Under the pieces are notes generated by a model. The model was given only the letters and a program-made list of their open reading frames with translations, was not told where the DNA came from and searched no databases. From Actinospica durhamensis (lineage in GTDB: Bacteria > Actinomycetota > Actinomycetes > Streptomycetales > Catenulisporaceae), in contig NZ_JAGSOG010000079.1 of the NCBI RefSeq assembly GCF_018139695.1, forward strand, positions 1 through 33,073: DNA of 33,073 nucleotides. The letters are read 5' to 3'. Shown piece after piece: positions 16,340 through 24,247 of this stretch (its first letter is position 1; each line of letters opens with the position of its first letter). The translations under genes and the position numbers were made by a program.

Positions 16340-18430
16340 CTATGCGAGCTGAGCGATGAGATCACCGATGTCGCGCTGCAGATCTTCATCGCGGGAGATC
16401 CCGACGCCCAGGCCACCGCAACGCCGCGTCTCGGCGAGTTCCTCGACCAGGCGCGGAAGCATCGGTGTTGCGGACGGACCCATGCGCTTCATGACCTGCG
16501 CGACGAAGTCCCGGGTGTAGCCGTTCTTCACCCACGCCTCCTCCAGCGTGTCCAGCACGGCCTGGGCTTCGGGCTCGCCGGCGACGTCCCACAGGGTGGA
16601 GGCGGCGAAGATACGGGTCCACACGTAGTTGTTCGTGAGAAGTTCCCGTAGTCGAGGTACCGCCGCGCAGGCGGCGTCGCGGTCGATCTGGGTCAGGATC
16701 TCGCCGGCGTCACGGATCCAGAAGCTGGTGGTGCCTTGCAGCGGCTCCAGCACCAGCGGCAGGATCTCACTCTCCCCGACGCCGATCGCCCACAGGGCCT
16801 GCACCGCGGCGGAGCGTACGTGGCCGTCGGAACACGAAGTCAATGACCTGACGATCGGCAGCGCGTCCTGTGCGCTCGACCCGAATGCTGCGACCGTCGT
16901 CAACGCGATGCCGGCCACCGACCATTGCTCAGCCTGAACCGCCTCGGTCAGGAATTCGAGGATCGTCGGTAGCGTCGTCGGCTCGTTCAACCGGCGCAAT
17001 GCGGTCAGCAGGTCTTGCGTGCCTCCGTCGAAGGGCGGTGCCGAAAGCGCGGCGCCGCCGAGTAGCCGGCACAGGTGCGGAGTCAACCGGTCGGCGGCCT
17101 GGGGCAGGCAGCCTGCGACCCCGACGGCGCGCCAGGTGTCGACGTCCTGCTCGAGCGCGGCGAGGATGTGCGGCACGGCGCGGTCGTCACCCAGCCGCGC
17201 GAGGGCACGCACCGCGTTCTGGTGCGCGCGGCGTAGGTGCGGGTCGGGCGCCGCCCACACCAGCGGTCCGCGGATCGCCTCCTGCCGGGCGACGTGCTCG
17301 GCGAGCGCGTCTCGCGCCGGCTCGGCGATCACTTGGCAGCTCTCCAGGGCGGCGGCGGCCTCGGCGGCCACCTGGAACTCGGGCGTGTCGAGTTGGCCGG
17401 CGACGAGGGAGATCAAAGCACTGTGGTCACCGCGGAACCCCTTCATCAGGTCGCACGCCATCCGGACCGCGTCCAACCTGGTCCCCGCATCCCGACTGGC
17501 CGTCTGAGCGGTCAGCAGCGCGGTGCGTTCGGCCACTCGAGCGCCCAAGGCCTTGTGGAAGGTTCGCAGCACATCGGTCGTCGGCGCGTAGACACTGGAG
17601 AAGTGGTCGAGTTGCGCGAAGGCGTCCGCGATCTGCGGCGGCGCGTTCGTCACCGGGGTCTTCTCACGCGGCGGGCCGGCCCACTGCTCGGAGGTCGTCG
17701 GCTCATCGGCGATCTCTCGGATGAGTGCGACCGCCGTGGGAATCACGTGCGGGCCGATCCGATCGCGGGAGCACCGGGTGCGCTGAGCGAGGGCCGCGAG
17801 GCGGATCTCAGGGCCCAGGTCCGGATCGGCAGCGAGCACATCGAACCAGGCAACTGCGGTGTCAACGGCGGCGGGCAGCCGTTCGGCGAGGACCGCCATC
17901 GTCTCCAGCACCAGCAGCCGCTCCATGGTGTCGGCCTCCGGCGTAAGCCGGGCCTGTATCAGTCCCGCGGCACGCGGAGCGTCGTCGATGAACCAGGCCA
18001 GGGCCGGGATCGCCGCCCGGCGCATCCTCTGCTCGCCGTCGGCGGCGTAAGCGATGAAGGTCGGAGCATGCTCGCGCAACAGATCGGCGCCAGAGTCGCA
18101 GTTGGACGGTGTGACGCCGTCGTAGTCGATGTAGTTCCTGCCATAGCCGTAGATGGCGGCCTCACCGATGCTGACCAGCAGCGCGACGATCGCCGGCCGG
18201 TCCGGGGTCGCGAAGTCGCCGGCCAGGTCGAGCAGAAACGGCAGGGTGGCCACGGTGCAGTTCATTACGTCACCCTGGTGGTGTACGGCACTGTAGAAGC
18301 GGCTCAGGGCTTTGCCCCGCACGTCGGCGTCGGGCGAGGCCAACTGCTCCAACAACTCTGGCACCTCCTCGGCAGTGCCGTAGGCGTGGTGCATGGACGA
18401 CCAGTCGATATCCGCGAGTCCCAGCAGCAT
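16340..18430 (-). CDS. HEAT-repeat protein
   Basis: 696 residues from ATG 18430 (MLLGLADIDWSSMHHAYGTA); a TTG at 18460 would add 10 residues. No strong ribosome binding site is visible for either. The protein is almost entirely helical and built of degenerate HEAT/PBS-lyase-type repeats, for example PELLEQLASPDADVRGKALS near the N-terminus, NAVRALARLGDDRAVPHILA in the middle, and IVRSLTSCSDGHVRSAAVQA and LRELLTNNYVWTRIFAASTL later. There is no enzyme domain, signal peptide or membrane segment. HEAT solenoids are protein-binding scaffolds; some actinobacterial members act as immunity proteins. It diverges from the small conserved gene at 18556. Confidence 0.8.
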   Translation of the reverse strand: MLLGLADIDWSSMHHAYGTAEEVPELLEQLASPDADVRGKALSRFYSAVHHQGDVMNCTVATLPFLLDLAGDFATPDRPAIVALLVSIGEAAIYGYGRNYIDYDGVTPSNCDSGADLLREHAPTFIAYAADGEQRMRRAAIPALAWFIDDAPRAAGLIQARLTPEADTMERLLVLETMAVLAERLPAAVDTAVAWFDVLAADPDLGPEIRLAALAQRTRCSRDRIGPHVIPTAVALIREIADEPTTSEQWAGPPREKTPVTNAPPQIADAFAQLDHFSSVYAPTTDVLRTFHKALGARVAERTALLTAQTASRDAGTRLDAVRMACDLMKGFRGDHSALISLVAGQLDTPEFQVAAEAAAALESCQVIAEPARDALAEHVARQEAIRGPLVWAAPDPHLRRAHQNAVRALARLGDDRAVPHILAALEQDVDTWRAVGVAGCLPQAADRLTPHLCRLLGGAALSAPPFDGGTQDLLTALRRLNEPTTLPTILEFLTEAVQAEQWSVAGIALTTVAAFGSSAQDALPIVRSLTSCSDGHVRSAAVQALWAIGVGESEILPLVLEPLQGTTSFWIRDAGEILTQIDRDAACAAVPRLRELLTNNYVWTRIFAASTLWDVAGEPEAQAVLDTLEEAWVKNGYTRDFVAQVMKRMGPSATPMLPRLVEELAETRRCGGLGVGISRDEDLQRDIGDLIAQLA

Positions 18431-18555
18431 GGGCGACACTATGCCCGGCCGCACTGACAAGCCGTCGAACGAGGGCTGCGGCCGGCACGCGCCCTGTCGG
18501 CGGCAGTGCGTACCATCGGCTCGTCGATATCAGAGCCAGAAGGAGAAACCGCACT

Positions 18556-18975
18556 GTGAGCTGGGACGTGGTGCTCTTCAAAATCCCCAACGACGTCGCC
18601 TCGATGGCCGACATCCCGCGCAACTACAAACCCGCACCCCTGGGCAGCCGGACCGAGGTCGAAGCGGTACTCCGCACGGCGGTGCCGACCGTGGATCTGA
18701 GCGATCCGACCTGGGGCAATCTGGATGGACCTACCTGGTCCATCGAGCTGAACATCGGCCGCGACGACCCCATCGACTCGATCATGCTGCACGTCCGCGG
18801 TGGCGGAGATGAAGTCATGGCCCCGATCTTCGCGATGGCCGCAGCGCTGGACTGCCGAGTGCTGGACTGTTCCAGCGGGGACTTCATCACCGCGGTCGAG
18901 GAGACCGACGGCTGGCATGAGTTCCAGGCGTTTCGCGACCGAGCCGTGTGGGCGAGCGGCGGCCTAGCCGAATAG
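18556..18975 (+). CDS. Conserved hypothetical protein, possible immunity-type
   Basis: 139 residues from GTG 18556 with AGAAGGAG upstream. The sequence MSWDVVLFKIPNDVASMADI, with PTWSIELNIG, SIMLHVRGGGD and ALDCRVLDCSSGDFI, has an alternating alpha/beta pattern of a small soluble cytoplasmic protein. I recall similar unnamed proteins in streptomycetes but can assign no family. It is divergent from the HEAT-repeat gene (125 bases between starts) and near other genes of the kind found in orphan immunity clusters. No membrane segment or catalytic signature. Confidence 0.7.
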   Translation: MSWDVVLFKIPNDVASMADIPRNYKPAPLGSRTEVEAVLRTAVPTVDLSDPTWGNLDGPTWSIELNIGRDDPIDSIMLHVRGGGDEVMAPIFAMAAALDCRVLDCSSGDFITAVEETDGWHEFQAFRDRAVWASGGLAE

Positions 18976-19112
18976 AAGCTGTCCTGGCGCGGTCAATCTG
19001 ATGCATTCCGAAGCTCGCTTGCGTTGTCACGATCAGTCGAGGGCGCGTCGGGTGACATCGAATTGGCGAAAAAGGGCAGGCTATAGGCCACGAGGCCCTT
19101 GTCCGGTCGGCG

Positions 19113-19997
19113 TCAGCGGTCGTACCACTGGGCGTGCGGCATGCCCGGGCAGACGGGACAGTAGTAGAGGTTGAGGCATCCACCACCGAGATCGATTCCC
19201 GAAGGGCACTGAGCGGCCCGGGCGTCTCTGCGGTACTCGCCAGCGGCGAGGCTGGTGCGGAACCGCTCGTCGGCGCGTGGGATCCAGCGCTTCCAGCCCT
19301 CCCCGTTCCATTCCACGCCGTCCAGCGCCAGCAACTGCTCCATGCGTCGCCCGCAGTCCGGGCAATAGCGCCAGGTCGCGTCTTGATAGAAGTTCGGCCA
19401 GCCGCCCACCTTGACTCCGGAGGCGACGAATAACGTGTGGAACGCGCCCCAGCCGGACCCCTCCTCGAATGCGTCGAGCCGACTCCAGTCCCAGCCCTCA
19501 GGCAGATCTGTCGTGCGCGAGGGATATTCGACGACGCCGGGCTCCGGGTGCAGCACGCAGGGGATCGGCACGTAGGGATAGTCCGAATCATCGCGCGGCA
19601 CATCGGTGAGCGTTTCCGTCACGCTCGCGGAGTCCCGCCAGACCATCATGATCTCAGGGTCGGAGGAATCGGTCGTATCGTGCTCGATCGGGTACCAGTA
19701 CAACTGCAGCAGATCGGTTCCTGCGGGGAAGGGCAACTGCGCGACATCGCGCCGGTAGAGTTGCAGCAATGGCACCGCCGGGACCGGCGTATCTTCGAAC
19801 GGCCCGAAATCCGAACCCGGTTTGATCGGCCACGGCTCGTTCGCGGGCCACAACAGCGGACCGCCCAGCGACGAGTCATGGACGCCCGGCTCACCGCGGC
19901 GCGGGTGCAGCCGCGTCGTCGTACGCGCATAAGGCGCCAGTTCAGGGAACTCTGCCGCCAGGTCGATCGGCGGCGCGGGCGTTATCCACTCGTTCAC
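19113..19997 (-). CDS. DUF1963-like protein with two CxxC pairs
   Basis: 294 residues from GTG 19997 (VNEWITPAPP). An upstream GTG at 20099 would add 34 low-complexity residues and is judged less likely; neither has a clear ribosome binding site. The core (LHPRRGEPGVHDSSLGGPLL at 30-49, WPANEPWP, VPLLQLYRRDV, DLLQLYWYP) resembles the DUF1963/YwqG class, which often clusters with immunity or regulatory genes. The C-terminus has CPDC (212-215) and CPVC (280-283), a likely zinc-binding knuckle pair. Soluble, with no signal peptide. Function unknown. It lies 109 bases downstream of the unknown gene at 20106 on the same strand. Confidence 0.7.
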   Translation of the reverse strand: MNEWITPAPPIDLAAEFPELAPYARTTTRLHPRRGEPGVHDSSLGGPLLWPANEPWPIKPGSDFGPFEDTPVPAVPLLQLYRRDVAQLPFPAGTDLLQLYWYPIEHDTTDSSDPEIMMVWRDSASVTETLTDVPRDDSDYPYVPIPCVLHPEPGVVEYPSRTTDLPEGWDWSRLDAFEEGSGWGAFHTLFVASGVKVGGWPNFYQDATWRYCPDCGRRMEQLLALDGVEWNGEGWKRWIPRADERFRTSLAAGEYRRDARAAQCPSGIDLGGGCLNLYYCPVCPGMPHAQWYDR

Positions 19998-20105
19998 AAG
20001 GTGGATCGTATCCGTCGCCGGTGACACTGGCGGATCGCCCGACTCGGCCGTGCTCGAGCTCGACGCGTCGTTTCGTCCGGGCTGTGGAACCGGTGGCACT
20101 GAAGG

Positions 20106-21170
20106 TCATGAGTCGGCGTTACGGGGCAGGTCTGCGGGGGCGATGGCGGGGCCGAAGTCGGCGCGCGCGGCGGCGAGTATTTCGGGCGGCGGACCTTGCG
20201 GCCGCAGCCAGGCCGCGAGGTCTGGGGCCTCGACAAGGTAGCTGCGCGCGGCGACTTCGGTGACAGCCCACTTCGATGTGTCCGCGAACCGGCTCAGGTG
20301 CTCGTCGTTGAGCAGTTGCATGCCGAAGGCGTCCGGGACGTATGTGCTCCACGCCGGGTTGTTGTGCGCGATCGTCCAGCCTGGCGCGGGGATCTTCTGG
20401 CCGAGCGTGCGCCGCAGGATCGCCCAACCGTTCGACTGTCGGTCGGTGAGCGTGGCAGCGGCCCAGCGGGTGTATTCGCAGCCTATGGTCAGTGTCTCCC
20501 GGGCCTGCTGGGCCAGTTCTATCGGCGCGAATTCGGGATCGTAGAGCTGGTATGAGGCGTGGCCGTGCGCGGTGAGGCTGATGCGGGCCAGCGGTCCTGG
20601 CTGCGCGCTCGCGCGGCATGCGCCGATCATGCGGCGCTGCTCGAGCGCGCGGTGCAGGTGCCGGCCGAGTTCGCCTGTGGTGTCTGCGAGGGTGAGGCCG
20701 CCGCTGAGCAGGTACTCGTCGGGGCCGCCGTGGCGTCGTGCCCATCCCACGGCCGCCTCGCACAGGGCCGCTGCGGGTGTCTCGCCGTAGGAGGCGAAGA
20801 CGGTGAGGATCGGTGCGTGCAGGTCGCGCTGCCAGTCCGGCCGGCGGACCGCCGGTGCGAGGTGGAGCGAGCCGCCCCAGCCCTCGGCCCACAGTCGGGC
20901 GGTGTAGAGGTCAAGCCAGTCGCGCAGCGCCTGTTCGCTCGGCGGGTATTTGAGGATGGTCACACCGCCCGCGACCGTCGGGATCACGCTGGCGCCGAAG
21001 CCGTCTGGGCCCGTTGCCTCGTTCGCCGCTGCCAGCGCCGAACCCATCGCGTCGAAGAACGCGGCCTCGACCGGGCGGTCCGGTGTGAACTCCATCCACA
21101 CCTCGGCGCCCTCGCACGCCAGAGCCGCGAACGCCTGGAAATCGACGCTGATGCCAAGGTTCTGATTCAC
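20106..21170 (-). CDS. Conserved hypothetical protein, 354 residues
   Basis: GTG start at 21170 with GAGGTGG four to five bases upstream. The protein is soluble, mixed alpha/beta and rich in aromatic residues in its second half (ISLTAHGHASYQLYDPEF, NPAWSTYVPDAFGMQLLNDE, TEVAARSYLVEAPDLAAWLR). I do not recognise the family. There is no signal peptide, membrane helix or metal motif. It is probably co-transcribed with the DUF1963-like gene downstream. A period-12 direct repeat (GGGTATAGGCG at 21217-21227 and 21229-21239) lies about 50 bases upstream of its start and may be regulatory. Confidence 0.65.
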   Translation of the reverse strand: MNQNLGISVDFQAFAALACEGAEVWMEFTPDRPVEAAFFDAMGSALAAANEATGPDGFGASVIPTVAGGVTILKYPPSEQALRDWLDLYTARLWAEGWGGSLHLAPAVRRPDWQRDLHAPILTVFASYGETPAAALCEAAVGWARRHGGPDEYLLSGGLTLADTTGELGRHLHRALEQRRMIGACRASAQPGPLARISLTAHGHASYQLYDPEFAPIELAQQARETLTIGCEYTRWAAATLTDRQSNGWAILRRTLGQKIPAPGWTIAHNNPAWSTYVPDAFGMQLLNDEHLSRFADTSKWAVTEVAARSYLVEAPDLAAWLRPQGPPPEILAAARADFGPAIAPADLPRNADS

Positions 21171-21412
21171 AAGCCACCTCGCCTCTCGATCGTATTATCC
21201 GCCTACTGCAAGCTCGGGGTATAGGCGAGGGTATAGGCGCGACCGCATGAGTCGCACATGACCTGGTAGAGCGCGAGCGATACTTGTGACACGCCGACAC
21301 ATTCAGTAATTTGCGCGCGTCGCGCCGTACTTACCCGGCTGGTGCCTCAGGGAGACGCTATGGTCGGTGCCGCCCATACTGTTCATTTGGAAAGTCTGGA
21401 AAGGATATCGCT

Positions 21413-21952
21413 TTGTTGGCGAGCTTGTTTATTCGCCGGGGGCTCTCCCTCGCGGTCACGATCGGAGGCCTGATGTTCGCCTCGGCGATGCCGGTCGGTG
21501 CGGCTGCTTCGGTCGAGGACGGGCAGATCAATGTGTGCGACATGGTGGTCGGCAAGGCACCGGCTGGACAGCCCTCGCCGGTGGTGTCGAAGACGTGTTA
21601 TCGCACCACCGATGCGTCGGCCCGGAAGCTGGCGGCGGACGAGGTTCTCCTGATGGAGTGGTACCGCAACGCCAACAACGAGCCGCCGGACATCACCCGC
21701 GTGTACGCCGACGACGGGCCGTGCGACAGCAGCGGCTACCGGATTACTGTGGACGCCGACTGGCAGAATTCGATCTCGGGCTTCGACACGTTCGACGAAT
21801 ACTGCGATCAAGTGACCGGATACGCCAACACTGACGAAACCGGCGACTCGCAGTACTGGGACGGTCGGTCCAACCCCTGCCAGTGCGTGGTCGTCGGCTA
21901 TGTCGGCGACCGCATGAACGACCGGATCAACTCCTGGCGCGTCTGGCAGTGA
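21413..21952 (+). CDS. Small secreted Cys-rich protein, possibly beta/gamma-crystallin-like
   Basis: 179 residues from TTG 21413, chosen because GGAAAGGA precedes it and the frame then opens with a good signal peptide (FIRRGLSLAVTIGGLMFASA, cleavage near residue 32 after GAAA). The open frame extends upstream to 21311 but that part is not signal-like. The mature protein has six Cys (VCDM, KTCYR, GPCDS, EYCDQ, NPCQC) and ends in YVGDRMNDRINSWRVW. This pattern recalls the Greek-key beta/gamma-crystallin or protease-inhibitor-like small secreted proteins of streptomycetes; that is a weak resemblance. Single gene, extracellular. Confidence 0.6.
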   Translation: MLASLFIRRGLSLAVTIGGLMFASAMPVGAAASVEDGQINVCDMVVGKAPAGQPSPVVSKTCYRTTDASARKLAADEVLLMEWYRNANNEPPDITRVYADDGPCDSSGYRITVDADWQNSISGFDTFDEYCDQVTGYANTDETGDSQYWDGRSNPCQCVVVGYVGDRMNDRINSWRVWQ

Positions 21953-22076
21953 CCAGTGGCGGCCCGGGGCCGGCGCCCGTGCGTGGTCAGAGGTGTGCGG
22001 CACGCGCGTCCGAGATGCGGGCGGCCGCGGGCGGCTGAAGAATGGCACGCGGGCCGCTATTCGGGAGCGTGTGTCT

Positions 22077-23078
22077 GTGGAGACTCTCGTACGCATGGCG
22101 GCGCTGCATGGATTCGCTGACCTGTGTCGTGACTCGGGCGTCGATGCCGGGTCGCTGTTGCGCCGGGTCGGCTTGGGTGGCGTCGATCCGGCAGCTCAGG
22201 ACCTGTGGGTGAGCGCTTCGGCGGTGGCGGAGCTGCTGGAGCTCTCGGCCTCGGCCTGCGGCCGCGAGGATTTCGGCCTGCGCCTGTCGGAGAGCCGCCG
22301 ACTGTCGAATCTGGGTCCGATCAGCCTGCTGGTGCGTGAGCTGCCTGACGTGCGCAGCGTCATCGATCTTCTGATCAGGTACGAGCGTATGTACAACCAG
22401 GCGTTGCGGGTCAGTCTCGTGGAAGCCGGGGACGGGATCGCGACGGTTCACGTCGGCCTCGACTTCGCCGGGGATGTTCGCTGTCGGCAGGCGGTGGAGC
22501 TCGCGGTCGGCGCCTACCAGCATGTGCTGCGTGGCTTCCTGGGCGCGCAGTGGCGGCCGGTGTCGGTGTGTTTCACCCATGCGGCCCCGGCCGACCTGCG
22601 CACGTACCGTCGCGTGTTCGGGTTGAAGCCGCAGTTCGGCGCGAGCTTGAACGGCATCGTGTTCCGCGCCGACGTGTTGGGCACCCCGCTCACCTCGGCC
22701 GACGAGGTCCTGCGGGGGTACGCACGGGAGTACGTGGAGTCTCTTCACGTGGTCGCCGAGCAGACGGATGCGGACCGGGTACGGAAGATCATCGAGGTTC
22801 TGCTGCCGACCGGGAGGTGCTCGGTGGAGCAGGTCGCGCGCACGCTCGGATTCGACCGCCGCACGGTCCACCGGCGGCTCGCGCGCACCGGGGACAGCTT
22901 CTCGTCGCTGCTCGAGGCGGCGCGGGTCGAGGCCGCGAAACGGTTCGTTCCGGATCCAGGCCGCTCGCTGACCGAGATCTCCGAACTGCTGGGGTTCGCC
23001 TCTGTGGGTGCGTTCTCACGATGGTTCCGCGGCGAGTTCGGCACCAGCCCACGGGAGTGGCGCAGCACGACGACCTAG
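22077..23078 (+). CDS. AraC-family transcriptional regulator
   Basis: 333 residues from GTG 22077 (GGGAG nine bases upstream; GTG 22071 and ATG 22095 are alternatives). The N-terminal 200 residues match the arabinose-binding-like effector domain of the OruR/ArgR-type AraC group: AALHGFADLCRDSGVDAGSL, SACGREDFGLRLSES, LGPISLLVRELPDVRSVIDL. The C-terminal HTH has both helices: CSVEQVARTLGFDRRTVHRR and SLTEISELLGFASVGAFSRW followed by FRGEFGTSPREWR. The target genes are unknown; no enzyme gene lies next to it that is an obvious partner. Confidence 0.9.
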   Translation: METLVRMAALHGFADLCRDSGVDAGSLLRRVGLGGVDPAAQDLWVSASAVAELLELSASACGREDFGLRLSESRRLSNLGPISLLVRELPDVRSVIDLLIRYERMYNQALRVSLVEAGDGIATVHVGLDFAGDVRCRQAVELAVGAYQHVLRGFLGAQWRPVSVCFTHAAPADLRTYRRVFGLKPQFGASLNGIVFRADVLGTPLTSADEVLRGYAREYVESLHVVAEQTDADRVRKIIEVLLPTGRCSVEQVARTLGFDRRTVHRRLARTGDSFSSLLEAARVEAAKRFVPDPGRSLTEISELLGFASVGAFSRWFRGEFGTSPREWRSTTT

Positions 23079-23106
23079 GTAGGCGGTCGGCCGCCGAGAC
23101 TAGACC

Positions 23107-23152
<46 letters not shown>

Positions 23153-23194
23153 GGCCGGGTGGCCGCTCTGGGCGTGGCCAGCTCTGGGCTCAGC

Positions 23195-23301
23195 TCAGCC
23201 AAATGGACCCGGGGTCAGCCGAATGGACCCGGGCTCGACATGCCTGAGCGGCGGCTCCGGGATCCACCCGTTCCTACGTTCCGGGATCCACCCGTTCCTA
23301 C
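23195..23301. repeat. Two successive tandem duplications
   Basis: A 19-bp unit (TCAGCCAAATGGACCCGGG) recurs at 23195-23213 and 23215-23233 with one mismatch (period 20). A separate 22-bp unit, beginning TCCGGGATCC and ending GTTCCTAC, recurs perfectly at 23256-23277 and 23280-23301 (period 24). Confidence 0.85.
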
Positions 23302-23310
23302 TCGGGCCCG

Positions 23311-23352
23311 GCGGGCTGCGCATCACCGCCACCGCGATGGTGCGCAGCCCGC
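23311..23352. terminator. Inverted repeat with 12-bp perfect arms
   Basis: GCGGGCTGCGCA (23311-23322) pairs perfectly with TGCGCAGCCCGC (23341-23352), with partial further pairing inside the 18-base loop. It lies 230 bases after the AraC stop and may terminate that transcript. It has no U tract. Beyond it, 23353-23662 holds no convincing gene. Confidence 0.45.
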
Positions 23353-23662
23353 CTCACTGCGCGCGTGAGCGATGACGCGCGAGCGTCCCGTCGACCGACG
23401 CGGTATGGGCCGGCGGTCGACGGGCTGGACCGTGAGGGCGACCGGTGCTCGCCTGGCACGGGCTGCGGTTACGCAGGCGGCACCGGTCGGCGCATCCCCC
23501 AGGGATAGAGATGTTCAGTGCCGGACACCCTCACGGTGAGACCACCCTAGATCCAGATCTCGCAGGGCCGCCTCACTTGCCGAGACATCCATCGTTCGGC
23601 TCGGGACACGTGCCGAACCAGAACCGTCGTGCAGCGGCGGCCGGACGCCGCGCTCGTGGGAG

Positions 23663-24031
23663 TCAGGACAGACTCCACTGGCCCGTGTCCGACCCCATCC
23701 CGCTGTCCACGGTGAACTGAATCCGCGTGATGGAGTCCCGCACGGGCACGTCGAACACCACCCAGCCGAGCGAGGAGTCCCCGTGCGCCAGGTTGACGGT
23801 GTCGCCCATCAGCGGACCCGAGGATATGGAGCTGACGATGTCCGACTGGAACTGCTGCCCCTTGGCGTCCTTGACGGCGGTCGTGGCTTTGCTCCCGGAC
23901 TTCGTGGACGGCTTGGCTGCGGCCGTGTGCGCCGCGGTAGTGCACGTGAGTCGTGGTCGGCTGGCTTCGTTTCGACCTGGCTGGATGCGTCGGTCGGGAG
24001 TGGTCGTGCGTTCGAGCGGCGCATCGTCACC
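23663..24031 (-). pseudogene. 3' remnant of a DUF4352-type exported protein gene
   Basis: Reading the minus strand to TGA at 23663-23665 gives an open stretch without a start codon near its beginning. Its last 70 residues look genuine: KDAKGQQFQSDIVSSISSGP, LMGDTVNLAHGDSSLGWVVF and DVPVRDSITRIQFTVDSG, ending DTGQWSLS. This matches the C-terminal half of DUF4352 (Telokin-like) domains of actinobacterial lipoproteins, with the typical G-W-V-V-F-D-V-P motif. The signal peptide and first half of the domain are missing; upstream of about 23885 the frame loses sense, and it is closed by TAG at 24032-24034. Best read as a truncated, dead gene. Confidence 0.6.
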
Positions 24032-24156
24032 CTAGGCCGTCATCGGCGCCCGGCGTTTGACGCCAGGTGACAGGCACTTGACTATTCGGGACACCCGGTT
24101 CGATCGGAAGACGGTGCCCGGTCACGGATATCCAAGCTGGCGGCGGGGGAGCAGCT

Positions 24157-24247
24157 CATCCGGCCCGAGCATCCGGCCCGAGCATCCGGCCCGAGCATCC
24201 GGCCCGAGCATCCGGCCCGATCAACCGGCCCGATCAACCGGCCCGAG
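24157..24247. repeat. Seven-unit 13-bp tandem repeat overlapping the end of the LuxR gene
   Basis: Units CATCCGGCCCGAG (24157-24169) repeat seven times without spacers; the last three are variants (CATCCGGCCCGAT, CAACCGGCCCGAT, CAACCGGCCCGAG). The stop codon TGA (24223-24221) and last eight or so codons of the regulator gene lie inside the array, so its C-terminal tail GPVDRAG is repeat-derived. Confidence 0.9.

Noticed and set aside
17237-18457. 406-codon plus-strand open frame over the HEAT-repeat gene
   Set aside because: No ribosome binding site or domain; the minus strand shows regular HEAT repeats.
24157-24247. CRISPR array
   Set aside because: Units are 13 bp and directly adjacent without unique spacers, and no cas gene is present.
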